Positions 1 through 7,649 of a stretch of DNA of 27,022 bases are shown one piece after another. The notes below the pieces were generated by a model. It did not search any database. It was not told where the DNA came from and worked only from the letters and a program-made list of their open reading frames with translations. A program made the position numbers and the translations under genes. Every line of letters starts with the position of its first letter. The stretch's first letter is position 1. Origin of the DNA: an uncultured Anaerobutyricum sp. (GTDB lineage: Bacteria; Bacillota; Clostridia; Lachnospirales; Lachnospiraceae); NCBI GenBank assembly GCA_934317185.1, contig CAKREJ010000014.1, positions 1 to 27,022 of the forward strand, given 5' to 3'.

Positions 1-92
1 GCGAACATTCTTCACGCAACGACTACTGACACATTTTATCCAGTATTTCTTTTTTCTTTTTCGTCCGTCATTCCAATAAATCAGGATTTATT
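1..92 (-). repeat. Palindromic intergenic element, copy A (partial, cut by window edge)
   Basis: Read on the minus strand, this is the 5' half of the element seen complete at 8405-8594. It has a terminal CCTGATTTATTGG, then ACGGACGAAAAA, an A-rich stem strand ending in ATACTGG, a TAAAATGTG segment, and the core CAGTAGTCG followed by GTGAAGAATGTTCGC. The other stem strand lies left of the window. It abuts the small helix-turn-helix gene and includes that gene's stop codon (81-83). Seen directly by comparison with the other three copies; the function is unknown. A full copy would form a hairpin just after the gene and could serve as its terminator. Confidence 0.85.
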
Positions 93-251
93 CATTGTTT
101 CCAGACGTTCTAGTATGAGCTTTTCAATATATTTTGGAGGCTCTTTTTCTTTTTCCTCCCATGCCATCCATGTTTTTAATGGAAAGCCAAGCAGTTTGGC
201 GATTTCTTCGGAAGATCGTTTGGTTTTTATACGTGCTTCTTTGATTGTCAT
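81..251 (-). CDS. Small helix-turn-helix (XRE-like) DNA-binding protein, 56 aa
   Basis: A complete 56-residue reading frame starts MTIKEARIKTKR and ends ETMNKS. The segment SSEEIAKLLGFPLKTWMAWE (13-32) has the pattern of a Cro/CI-type helix-turn-helix, with helix 2 EEIAKLLG, a turn, then a recognition helix containing TWMAWE. A charged C-terminal helix (YIEKLILERLETM) follows. This resembles the many single-domain HTH proteins of Lachnospiraceae, but no specific target can be named. Start chosen because GAAAGG lies 10 bases upstream and a consensus promoter sits at 361-389. The last codons and the TGA stop lie inside palindromic element copy A. A longer frame on the same strand (124-342) overlaps it but has no ribosome binding site or recognisable domain. 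It may be a solitary regulator or a degraded remnant. Confidence 0.72.
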   Translation of the reverse strand: MTIKEARIKTKRSSEEIAKLLGFPLKTWMAWEEKEKEPPKYIEKLILERLETMNKS

Positions 252-360
252 AAAAATATACCTTTCTTAAAATATGTTTGTTGATACTTGATTCTAAGCC
301 GTGGAGTCTGTTGGTGAAAAGTGTAAGAAACAGAATAATCACAGATGATTATTTAAATTT

Positions 361-389
361 AATATACTTAGCTAGTGTAAATTTGTCAA
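361..389 (-). promoter_or_regulatory. Sigma-A promoter of the small HTH gene
   Basis: On the minus strand, TTGACA (384-389) is separated by exactly 17 bases from TATATT (361-366). This predicts a start near 354 and a leader of about 100 bases before the ATG at 251. The match to consensus is strong and the direction agrees with the small HTH gene. Confidence 0.7.
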
Positions 390-585
390 ATGAAATAAAA
401 AAACTTGTTAAAAAGAAAAATTAATGGATAAAGATGGAAAAATAAGAAAAATTATAGAATAACAGATTTTTAAGAAATAGTACAGATAATTAATTGGTTA
501 CATATAAAATAAAACCATAAGTTTATGCTAGAATATAATAAATTTTAAATATAAATATTACCCGACTCTTACAAATAATTACATT

Positions 586-647
586 CCAGAATTTTCTTAT
601 TCTGGTATAATAATGTCATAACACAAAAACGAAAGAAATGTTTTTGT
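586..647 (+). promoter_or_regulatory. Extended -10 promoter, inverted repeat and leader hairpin before the 109-aa gene
   Basis: TGGTATAAT at 603-611 is an extended -10 element; no good -35 is present. A perfect inverted repeat, CCAGAAT (586-592) and ATTCTGG (599-605), overlaps the region just upstream of the -10 and could be an operator. A second hairpin in the predicted leader, ACAAAAAC (623-630) with GTTTTTGT (640-647), ends four bases before the ribosome binding site AAAGGAAAGG (651-660). Elements seen in the sequence; the regulatory roles are inference. The rest of the 414 bases between the two genes is AT-rich with nothing else recognised. Confidence 0.5.
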
Positions 648-665
648 TAGAAAGGAAAGGTATTT

Positions 666-995
666 ATGAAAAGAGTAATTAAGAGTGAAAGAAGGGTTGA
701 TGGAGGTTGTAAAAAGTATTTGCTAAAATATAAGCTTGTATCAAATGAATTTTCAAAAGAAGAAGGGAAGGGAAAGTATTATGGAATTATAATAGAACAG
801 TTTACCTGGTCAGAAATTAAAGAAGAATGGGAGTTTTATGATAAAGCTCAGGTTCAGGGATTTTCGGAATCTTTGAAGGAGACTATGCTGTTTTTTGAAA
901 GAATTGTTAAAGGGGATGTTATGCCGGTATCGCTTAATGATATTGTTGATGACTGGAGAAGTGCTTTTTGTCAGGAAAACAGAGAATCTGCATGA
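666..995 (+). CDS. Hypothetical protein, 109 aa (possibly DUF6514-like)
   Basis: A lysine- and glutamate-rich soluble protein without signal peptide, membrane segment or cysteine cluster. It opens with a probable beta-hairpin (YLLKYKLVSNEF ... KYYGIIIEQFTW), which suggests a small beta-sheet, followed by helices (LKETMLFFERIV) and a terminal PVSLNDIVDDW segment. This layout, with a YGI strand and a PV.L.DIV.D near the C-terminus, resembles small clostridial proteins grouped as DUF6514; that assignment is from memory and uncertain. The start is well supported by AAAGGAAAGG six bases upstream. It is a single-gene unit behind its own promoter, with a leader hairpin next to the ribosome binding site. 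Function unknown. Confidence 0.7.
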   Translation: MKRVIKSERRVDGGCKKYLLKYKLVSNEFSKEEGKGKYYGIIIEQFTWSEIKEEWEFYDKAQVQGFSESLKETMLFFERIVKGDVMPVSLNDIVDDWRSAFCQENRESA

Positions 996-1069
996 TATAG
1001 AAAGACGAGTTCTTTTTGTTGGTGATGGAGAAAAGATTAAATAAAAGATACCAACAGAATATTCTTCTA

Positions 1070-1078
1070 TGATATAAT
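1070..1078 (+). promoter_or_regulatory. Extended -10 promoter of the yigZ-type gene
   Basis: TGATATAAT fits the extended -10 consensus TGnTATAAT and lies 42 bases before the start codon. No clear -35 hexamer is present 17 bases upstream, so the call rests on the -10 alone. Confidence 0.45.
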
Positions 1079-1120
1079 GAAAATATTGTAATTATGTTAT
1101 AAAGAATTAGGAGGTGTCTT

Positions 1121-1780
1121 ATGATTAGACATAAGGCGGTTTACCGTGGCGGAAGTGGAGAGATTATAGAGAAAAAGTCGAGATTTATCGCCAATGTAAA
1201 GAGCGTAGAAACCGTGGAAGAAGCACAGGCTTATATAGAGGAAATCAAGAAAAAATATTGGGATGCGAGACATAACTGTTCTGCATTTTCTGTAGGAACG
1301 AAACAGGTGACAACACGATGCAGCGATGATGGGGAACCAAGTGGAACAGCCGGTAAACCGATTTTAGAGGTGATATCTGGAAGTGATATCCATAATATTG
1401 TTGTAGTTGTAACCAGATATTTTGGGGGAACTTTACTTGGAACTGGTGGACTTGTAAGAGCATATACGGATGCTACAAGAGCGGGAATTGAAAACTCGAG
1501 TATTGTAGAGAAAGTTCCAGGAAGAAGAGTGCAGCTTGCTATGGATTATACAGAACTTGGAAAGCTTCAATATTTACTGGCACAGAATAATGTACTTACA
1601 GAAGAGACGGAATATACAGACAAAGTGATTATTCATGCTCTTTTTCCAGAAGAAGATAAGCATATGTTGGAGAAGAAGATAACGGAGGCGACGAGTGGTC
1701 GAGTGAAAACACAGGAGGGGAAGGAAGTGTACTTTGGTACGGTAGATGGAGAGATTGTCATATTCCAAGAGAGTAAGTAG
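1121..1780 (+). CDS. yigZ: YigZ/IMPACT family protein
   Basis: A 219-residue cytosolic protein of the UPF0029/IMPACT family, the usual length for bacterial YigZ/YvyE. The N-terminal domain has the family signature: KSRFIA near residue 20, RHNCSAF, then DDGEPSGTAGKPIL and VVVTRYFGGTLLGTGGLVRAY (about 75-120). The C-terminal 80 residues fit the DUF1949 ferredoxin-like domain that resembles elongation-factor domains. The biochemical role in bacteria is not settled; the eukaryotic relative IMPACT modulates Gcn2, so a link to translation is inference. Start supported by AGGAGG nine bases upstream. It is a monocistronic gene convergent with typA and shares a terminator hairpin with it. Confidence 0.93.
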   Translation: MIRHKAVYRGGSGEIIEKKSRFIANVKSVETVEEAQAYIEEIKKKYWDARHNCSAFSVGTKQVTTRCSDDGEPSGTAGKPILEVISGSDIHNIVVVVTRYFGGTLLGTGGLVRAYTDATRAGIENSSIVEKVPGRRVQLAMDYTELGKLQYLLAQNNVLTEETEYTDKVIIHALFPEEDKHMLEKKITEATSGRVKTQEGKEVYFGTVDGEIVIFQESK

Positions 1781-1857
1781 CGATATTTACAGATTATTCA
1801 GGATGATACTTAATGGCAACAATGATATAATTTATTCGGGGAGTATAGAAGATAAAA

Positions 1858-1892
1858 TAATCGGGAAGATACAGTAATTATCTTCCCGATTA
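1858..1892. terminator. Bidirectional intrinsic terminator between yigZ and typA
   Basis: A perfect 14-bp stem, 1858-1871 paired with 1879-1892 (core CGGGAAGAT/ATCTTCCCG), with a 7-base loop. It lies between two convergent genes. The flanks are A/T-rich on both sides (TTATTTTATC follows on the minus strand), but neither direction has a long pure U-run, so termination may be stronger toward typA's end. Confidence 0.75.
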
Positions 1893-1919
1893 AAAATAAA
1901 GCTTATGATATATTAAATA

Positions 1920-3755
1920 TTAGGCTTTGCCATTCCTTTTTGCACGGTAACGTGCGGTAGGATCAAGAATTTTCTTTCTGATACGAATGTTTTTAGGGGT
2001 GATTTCAAGGAGTTCATCGGTATCGATAAAGTCTAATGCCTGCTCTAAACTTAAGATTCGAGGAGGGCTTAACTTCAGAGCATCATCAGAACCTGACGCA
2101 CGAGTATTTGTCAGTTTCTTTGTCTTACATACATTTACTTCGATGTCATCTGTTTTTCCATTTTGACCGATAACCATTCCAGAATATACTTTTTCACCAG
2201 GACCTACAAATAATGTACCACGTTCCTGTGCACTGAAAAGACCATAAGTAACAGTTTCACCAGATTCGTAAGCAATCAGGGAACCTTGCTTTCTATACTG
2301 GATATCACCTTTATAAGGACCATATCCTTCGAATAAAGTATTAATGATACCAGTTCCTTTTGTATCCGTCATAAAGTCACCACGATATCCGATTAAACCT
2401 CTTGAAGGAATGGAGAATTCCAGACGAGTAGAACCGGTACCGGACATAGACATATTGCGGAGCTCACCTTTTCTCTGACTTAATTTTTCAATGACAACAC
2501 CAGAAAATTCTTCCGGAACATCAATAACAGCAGTTTCCATAGGTTCTAATTTTTTACCGTTTTCATCAGTATGATAAAGAACTTCTGCTTTGCTTACTGC
2601 AAACTCATAACCTTCACGACGCATGTTCTCAATAAGAACAGAAAGGTGAAGCTCACCACGACCGGATACTTTGAAAGAATCTGTGTTGTCCATTTCTTCT
2701 ACACGAAGGCTGACATCTGTATTCAGTTCACGTAACAGTCTGTCACGAATATGACGGGAAGTTACGAATTTACCTTCCTGTCCTGCAAGAGGACTGTCAT
2801 TTACAAGGAATTGCATAGCAATCGTAGGTTCAGAGATTTTCTGGAACGGTATTGCTTCCGGATGATCAGGAGAGCAGATAGTATCACCGATATGAATATC
2901 TGCAATACCGGAAATGGCAACAATAGAACCGACCGTAGCATCATTTACTTCTATTTTATTAAGACCGTCGAATTCATAGAGTTTGCTGATCTTTACTTTT
3001 TTATTTACGGATGGATCATGATGGTTTACAAGAAGTGCATCCTGATTTACACGGATAGAACCATTTTCGACTTTACCGATACCGATTCGTCCAACATATT
3101 CATTATAGTCAATTGTGCTGATAAGAATCTGTGTATCTGCATCAGGGTCACCTGTTGGTGCAGGGATATGCTTAATGATAGTTTCAAATAATGGTTTCAT
3201 ATCACTGCCGTTTTCGTTTAACTCCAACATAGCAATACCAGACTTGGCAGAAGCATATACGAATGGACTGTCTAACTGTTCATCATCAGCATCTAATTCT
3301 AAAAGAAGTTCTAATACTTCATCCATGACTTCTTCCGGACGAGCTTCCGGACGGTCAATCTTATTAATACACACGATAAATGGAAGATTCAGTTCGAGGG
3401 CTTTTTTTGTTACAAACTTTGTCTGTGGCATTGGTCCTTCAAATGCATCTACAACAAGAATTACACCATCAACCATCTTTAATACACGCTCTACTTCACC
3501 GCCGAAGTCAGCGTGTCCTGGAGTGTCGATAATATTAATTTTGACTCCTTCATAATGAATGGCTGTATTTTTAGATAAAATTGTGATTCCACGTTCTTTT
3601 TCAATGTCGTTAGAATCCATAACGCGTTCGCCAACATCCTGATTTACACGGAAAGTACCGCTCTGTTTTAAAAGTTCATCAACGAGAGTGGTTTTTCCAT
3701 GGTCTACATGAGCGATAATTGCCACGTTACGAACATCTTCTCTTGAGATTTTCAT
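1920..3755 (-). CDS. typA: Ribosome-associated GTPase TypA/BipA
   Basis: A translational GTPase of the EF-G/LepA class, 611 residues, normal length for BipA. G1 is AHVDHGKT (15-22), the switch II motif is DTPGH (77-81) with the catalytic histidine H81, and G4 is NKID (131-134). The later part, with [11 protein letters not shown] and [19 protein letters not shown], is typical of BipA domain V and its unique C-terminal domain. It binds the ribosome and supports 50S assembly and growth under stress. The start at 3755 is preferred over an in-frame ATG 45 bases upstream because AGAAGG sits at the right distance and the upstream residues (MMSNLYFTLLERRQF) match no family feature. Monocistronic, with its own promoter at 3850-3878. 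Confidence 0.97.
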   Translation of the reverse strand: MKISREDVRNVAIIAHVDHGKTTLVDELLKQSGTFRVNQDVGERVMDSNDIEKERGITILSKNTAIHYEGVKINIIDTPGHADFGGEVERVLKMVDGVILVVDAFEGPMPQTKFVTKKALELNLPFIVCINKIDRPEARPEEVMDEVLELLLELDADDEQLDSPFVYASAKSGIAMLELNENGSDMKPLFETIIKHIPAPTGDPDADTQILISTIDYNEYVGRIGIGKVENGSIRVNQDALLVNHHDPSVNKKVKISKLYEFDGLNKIEVNDATVGSIVAISGIADIHIGDTICSPDHPEAIPFQKISEPTIAMQFLVNDSPLAGQEGKFVTSRHIRDRLLRELNTDVSLRVEEMDNTDSFKVSGRGELHLSVLIENMRREGYEFAVSKAEVLYHTDENGKKLEPMETAVIDVPEEFSGVVIEKLSQRKGELRNMSMSGTGSTRLEFSIPSRGLIGYRGDFMTDTKGTGIINTLFEGYGPYKGDIQYRKQGSLIAYESGETVTYGLFSAQERGTLFVGPGEKVYSGMVIGQNGKTDDIEVNVCKTKKLTNTRASGSDDALKLSPPRILSLEQALDFIDTDELLEITPKNIRIRKKILDPTARYRAKRNGKA

Positions 3756-3849
3756 AAATTGCCTTCTTTCTAAAAGTGTAAAGTATAAATTGCTCATCAC
3801 TTGTGGAATGAACCAATTTATAACCGTATATTGACGTTCAAACTAAGTT

Positions 3850-3878
3850 ATTCTAGCACAAAGAAAGAAAAGACACAA
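3850..3878 (-). promoter_or_regulatory. Candidate typA promoter
   Basis: On the minus strand, TTGTGT (3873-3878) lies 17 bases from TAGAAT (3850-3855), and the -10 is preceded by TG in the extended position (TGCTAGAAT). This gives a leader of roughly 90 bases. Moderate match to sigma-A consensus; no clear promoter was found on the opposite strand for the SSB-like gene. Confidence 0.5.
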
Positions 3879-4070
3879 TAAAAAATACGAAATAAAAAGG
3901 AAAATAAACTGAAAACAAAGATTTTAGCCGTTGAAAAATATATATGAAGTGTAAAAGGTTGTAGTAGAGATTGCTGAAAAATTCAAATAAAAAGGTATAT
4001 TTTTTTGCAAGTTGAGTATATATAAAATAAAACATACACAGAATCTGCTACATACAGGGGAGGAGTAAAC

Positions 4071-4742
4071 ATGACAGAAAAAATTTTAAAAAATAACCAG
4101 GCAGTAGTTGCAGGAGAAATTATTTCAGACTTTGAATTTAGTCATGAGGTCTTTGGTGAAGGCTTCTATTTTGTAAAATTAAGAGTAAGCAGACTCAGTC
4201 ATTCAAGTGACATTATTCCATTGCTTGTATCAGAACGTCTTATTGATGTAAGTAAATCTCATATTGGACAATTTTTAGAAGCACATGGACAATTTCGTTC
4301 TTATAATAAGCATGAAAATAACCAAAATCATTTAGTGCTATCTTTATTTGTCAGAGAACTTGAATTAATAGACAGTATAGAGAATCGAAAACCGAATATG
4401 ATTTTTCTGGATGGATATATATGTAAGGAACCGGTATATAGAACAACACCTCTTGGACGGGAAATTGCAGATGTACTTCTGGCAGTAAACAGAGCTTATG
4501 GTAAGTCAGATTATATTCCATGTATTTGCTGGGGACGTAATGCAAGATATGCAGGTAATCTTTCTGTAGGAAGCAGAATTCAGTTGTGGGGACGCATTCA
4601 GAGTCGAGAATACCAAAAAAGAATTGGAGACAATAATGTGATTAGTAAGGTGGCTTATGAAATCTCTGTAAATAAGATGGAATATATTGATGATGGAATA
4701 AACCTTGAAAGGAAGGTTGCAGATTCGGGAAATATAGGTTAA
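4071..4742 (+). CDS. SSB-like protein with two tandem OB folds
   Basis: A 223-residue protein that reads as two successive single-stranded-DNA-binding OB folds. The first (about 10-115) contains VVAGEIISDFEF, FYFVKLRVSR and GQFLEAHGQFRSY. The second (about 127-212) contains MIFLDGYICKEPVYRTTPLGREIADVLLAV, IPCICWGRNAR and VGSRIQLWGRIQSREY, which is close to SSB/PriB: LGRE...D..LAV, then WG..A, then G..I.L.GR. There is no acidic DDDIPF-type tail, so it is not the canonical housekeeping SSB. Similar proteins occur in Lachnospiraceae. Role in replication or repair is inference. Start is firm: GGGGAGGAG just upstream. A terminator hairpin follows at 4748-4777. Confidence 0.8.
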   Translation: MTEKILKNNQAVVAGEIISDFEFSHEVFGEGFYFVKLRVSRLSHSSDIIPLLVSERLIDVSKSHIGQFLEAHGQFRSYNKHENNQNHLVLSLFVRELELIDSIENRKPNMIFLDGYICKEPVYRTTPLGREIADVLLAVNRAYGKSDYIPCICWGRNARYAGNLSVGSRIQLWGRIQSREYQKRIGDNNVISKVAYEISVNKMEYIDDGINLERKVADSGNIG

Positions 4743-4747
4743 ATTAT

Positions 4748-4780
4748 AAGGGACTGTTCATTTTGGGGCAGTCCTTTGCT
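4748..4780 (+). terminator. Intrinsic terminator of the SSB-like gene
   Basis: AAGGGACTG (4748-4756) pairs with CAGTCCTTT (4769-4777), nine base pairs including one G-U, with a 12-base loop, followed by GCTTTTG. It starts six bases after the stop codon. The U-run is short, so efficiency may be moderate. Confidence 0.65.
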
Positions 4781-4865
4781 TTTGAAGCTTGCGAGAGTGC
4801 AAAGCATGTAGTAATCTGGTATTAAATAAAATAAGTAAGAATAAAAGACAGAAAGGAAAATAAAA

Positions 4866-6104
4866 ATGAAGATAACACCAGTAAAAGGTACAAATGATTA
4901 TTTACCAGCACAGGCTGAACTTAGAAACTATTTACAGAAGAAAATCTGTGAGACATATGAGCAGGCAGGATTTCAGAGAATTGCTACTCCAATCATTGAA
5001 GATATTGAAAATCTTGATAAGAGTGAAGGTGGAGATAACTTAAATCTTATCTTTAAAGTAATGAAGAGAGGAGAAAAGTTAAAAAAGGCAATCGAAAGTC
5101 AAAGTCCGGATAATATTGCAGATATGGGACTTCGATATGACCTTACATTGCCACTGAGCCGTTATTATGCGAATAACAGGGCATCTTTACCACAGCCATT
5201 TAAGGTAATCCAGATGGATAGAGTATATCGTGCAGAGCGTCCGCAGAAAGGTCGTTTAAGAGAATTTATTCAGTGCGATATTGATATTCTTGGTTCCAAT
5301 TCTTCTACCTGCGAGATTGAATTGATTCATACAACAGCGAAAGCACTTCTTAACATTGGCATTAATAACTTTAAAGTAAAAATTAATGACAGAAGGATTT
5401 TAAGAGAAATTCTTTTATCGGTAGGTTTTAAGGAAGAGCAGTTAGATAGTGTCTGCATTTCTTTTGATAAATTAAATAAGATCAAGGCGGAAGGTGTTGA
5501 AGCAGAATTAACTGAAAAAGGATTTGATAAGACCGTTATTGCAGAGTTTATGAAGCTTCTTGCGAATGCACCGTTTACTTTAGATTATGTGAAAGAAATA
5601 TGTCAAAACAGTGAGTATGTAGATTCACTGGCATATATTATCGATACATCTAACGCACTTGCTGATGGCAAGTATATTGCAGAATATGATATGACATTAG
5701 TTCGTGGACAGGGATATTATACAGGCACGGTATTTGAAGTAGAATCATTAGATTTTAATAGCTCTATTGCCGGTGGCGGAAGATACGATAACTTAATTGG
5801 AAAGTTCTTAAAAGAACAGATTCCAGCGGTTGGATTCTCTATTGGCTTTGAGAGAATTTACAGCATTCTCATGGAAAAGGAATCTTACAATACAGAAAAA
5901 CAGAAAAAGGTTGTCTTAATTTACGAGGAGGATCAGATTGCAGATGCCATTCGTTATGCAGAAGAACTTCGTGAAACTTACAAGACCGCATTATACATTA
6001 AACCAAAGAAGCTTGGTAAGTTCCTTAATAAATTAGAAGAACAGGGATTTGATGGTTTTCAGGTATTTGGCAGAGATGAAGAAGTAAGAATGTTTGGAGA
6101 ATAG
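4866..6104 (+). CDS. hisS: Histidyl-tRNA synthetase (short form)
   Basis: A class II synthetase charging tRNA-His. Motif 2 is represented by QMDRVYRAERPQKGRLREF, the histidine-binding segment by LVRGQGYYTGTVFEVE (the family motif is RG.xYYTxTVFE, with the catalytic arginine kept), followed by AGGGRYDNLIGKF, and motif 3 by AVGFSIGFERI. The C-terminal anticodon-binding domain (about 345-412) is compact, as in the Clostridia short HisRS group; 412 residues is normal for that group. GAAAGG lies seven bases before the ATG. No T-box leader fits in the 120 bases upstream. In many Clostridia hisS lies between hemZ and aspS; here it is about 17 kb away from them. Confidence 0.93.
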   Translation: MKITPVKGTNDYLPAQAELRNYLQKKICETYEQAGFQRIATPIIEDIENLDKSEGGDNLNLIFKVMKRGEKLKKAIESQSPDNIADMGLRYDLTLPLSRYYANNRASLPQPFKVIQMDRVYRAERPQKGRLREFIQCDIDILGSNSSTCEIELIHTTAKALLNIGINNFKVKINDRRILREILLSVGFKEEQLDSVCISFDKLNKIKAEGVEAELTEKGFDKTVIAEFMKLLANAPFTLDYVKEICQNSEYVDSLAYIIDTSNALADGKYIAEYDMTLVRGQGYYTGTVFEVESLDFNSSIAGGGRYDNLIGKFLKEQIPAVGFSIGFERIYSILMEKESYNTEKQKKVVLIYEEDQIADAIRYAEELRETYKTALYIKPKKLGKFLNKLEEQGFDGFQVFGRDEEVRMFGE

Positions 6105-6177
6105 TAGATTTTTGTAATGATTTATGGTATGATGTTGCAAAACATCAACAAATATAATCAGGATGAAAGGTCAGAAA

Positions 6178-6696
6178 ATGGACGGAAGTATACAGGTTTA
6201 TTACGGCAATGGAAGAGGAAAGACCACAGCGGCTCTTGGACTTGGCATTCGTGCAGCAGGTGTAGGAAAGCAGGTTATCATGGTGCAGTTTCTCAAGAAA
6301 AAGCATTCTGATACGCTTGATTTCTTAAAAAAGCTTGAGCCGGAGCTTCAGATTTTCCGCTTTGAAAAGGCGGCATGTGGGTATTCTGATTTAAGCCCGA
6401 AGGAAAAGCAGGAGCAAATGCTCAATATTAAGAACGCTCTTGGATATAGCAGAAAGGTTCTTGATACCGGACAGTGTGATTTGCTGATTCTCGATGAAAT
6501 CTTTGGATTAGTTGATTACAATATTATTACCATTGAAGAATTGATGGATTTGATTGCAGTGAAGAAAGATTCCATGGATCTGATACTTACGGGAAGGAAT
6601 CTCCCTGAGGAAGTAAGAGAGGTTGCAGACTGTGTCTATTCAATCCAAAGAGAGAAGGAAAGAACCCCGGAGATACTTGCACAGGGGATTTCCTGA
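6178..6696 (+). CDS. ATP:corrinoid adenosyltransferase, CobO/BtuR type
   Basis: A 172-residue P-loop protein of the CobA/CobO/BtuR family, which transfers the adenosyl group of ATP to the cobalt of a reduced corrinoid. Visible motifs: Walker A GNGRGKTT (10-17), Walker B LLILDE (102-107) followed by IFGLVD, and LTGRNLPEEVREVADCVYSI (137-156), which corresponds to the family segment LTGR..P.ELI..AD.V.E. The tail after YSIQREKE is more divergent than in typical CobO. Start chosen at 6178 because GAAAGG (6165-6170) is seven bases upstream; an in-frame ATG at 6163 has no room for a ribosome binding site. No other cobalamin gene is near; it sits between hisS and dapA and may be co-transcribed with either. 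Confidence 0.83.
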   Translation: MDGSIQVYYGNGRGKTTAALGLGIRAAGVGKQVIMVQFLKKKHSDTLDFLKKLEPELQIFRFEKAACGYSDLSPKEKQEQMLNIKNALGYSRKVLDTGQCDLLILDEIFGLVDYNIITIEELMDLIAVKKDSMDLILTGRNLPEEVREVADCVYSIQREKERTPEILAQGIS

Positions 6697-6734
6697 TATA
6701 TTCTTAGATTTAGATAAAGAAAGGAAGGATAAGG

Positions 6735-7622
6735 ATGGCTGTTTTTACAGGAGCAGGTGTTGCGATTGCAACCCCATTTGATGAAAATTACAATATTGAT
6801 TATGAAAGTTTTGGAAAGTTTATAGATTTTCAGGTAGAGAATAAGACCGATGCGATTATCGTATGCGGAACTTCAGGAGAGGCATCTACTTTAAGTCATG
6901 AGGAACATATTGCGGCAATTCGCTATTGTGTTAATCGTGTGAATAAAAGAATTCCTGTAATTGCAGGAACAGGTTCTAATTGTACAGATACTGCATCTTA
7001 CCTTACAAAACAGGCACAGATGGCAGGAGCTGATGCAGCACTCGTAGTAACACCTTATTATAATAAAGCAACACAGAATGGTCTGATCGCCCACTATACA
7101 GATATTGCAAAACATACAGATTTACCAATTATTCTTTATAATGTACCAAGCAGAACAGGCTGTAAGTTAGAAGCTGCTACAATTGCGAAGCTGGTAAAAG
7201 ATGTAGATAATATCGTTGGTGTAAAGGAAGCAACAGGAGACATTGCCTTTGCGACACAGATTATGTATGATACTCAGGGCGATATTGATATGTATTCCGG
7301 TAATGATGACATGATCGTACCAATGTTGTCTATTGGTGGAAAAGGTGTTATTTCTGTTCTTTCTAATGTAGTACCGGAAGATACACATAATATCTGTGCA
7401 GAATATTTTGCAGGCAATGTAGAGAAAAGCCGTGAATTACAGCTTAAATACCTTGAACTGATTCATTCTCTTTTCTGTGAAGTGAACCCGATTCCTGTAA
7501 AGAAAGCATTAGAATTAATGGGATTCTATGGCGGTAACGTGAGACTTCCACTGACACAGTTAGAGCCTGCTCACACAGAACGTCTGAAAAAAGCGATGAT
7601 CGAGACTGGAATTTTAAAATAA
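6735..7622 (+). CDS. dapA: 4-hydroxy-tetrahydrodipicolinate synthase
   Basis: A class I aldolase-type TIM barrel condensing pyruvate with aspartate semialdehyde, the committed step to diaminopimelate and lysine. All expected active-site residues are present in this 295-residue protein: GTSGE (45-49), Y109 in TPYYN, Y135 and R140 in YNVPSRTG, and the Schiff-base lysine K164 in VGVKEATGD. Typical family length. GGAAGG lies six bases before the ATG. dapB follows after 27 bases, so the two form an operon; the 38-base gap from the adenosyltransferase gene upstream has no terminator, so that gene may belong to the same transcript. Confidence 0.97.
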   Translation: MAVFTGAGVAIATPFDENYNIDYESFGKFIDFQVENKTDAIIVCGTSGEASTLSHEEHIAAIRYCVNRVNKRIPVIAGTGSNCTDTASYLTKQAQMAGADAALVVTPYYNKATQNGLIAHYTDIAKHTDLPIILYNVPSRTGCKLEAATIAKLVKDVDNIVGVKEATGDIAFATQIMYDTQGDIDMYSGNDDMIVPMLSIGGKGVISVLSNVVPEDTHNICAEYFAGNVEKSRELQLKYLELIHSLFCEVNPIPVKKALELMGFYGGNVRLPLTQLEPAHTERLKKAMIETGILK

Positions 7623-7649
7623 GGACATATTCGGAGGACTGAACATAAG

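Noticed and set aside
124..342. 72-codon reading frame on the minus strand near the left end
   Set aside because: It overlaps the HTH gene in another frame, lacks a ribosome binding site and domain, and its start lies at a less suitable distance from the promoter at 361-389.
4778..4865. Possible T-box leader before hisS (and in the 33 bases before aspS)
   Set aside because: The gaps are too short for a T-box and no T-box sequence or specifier hairpin was seen.
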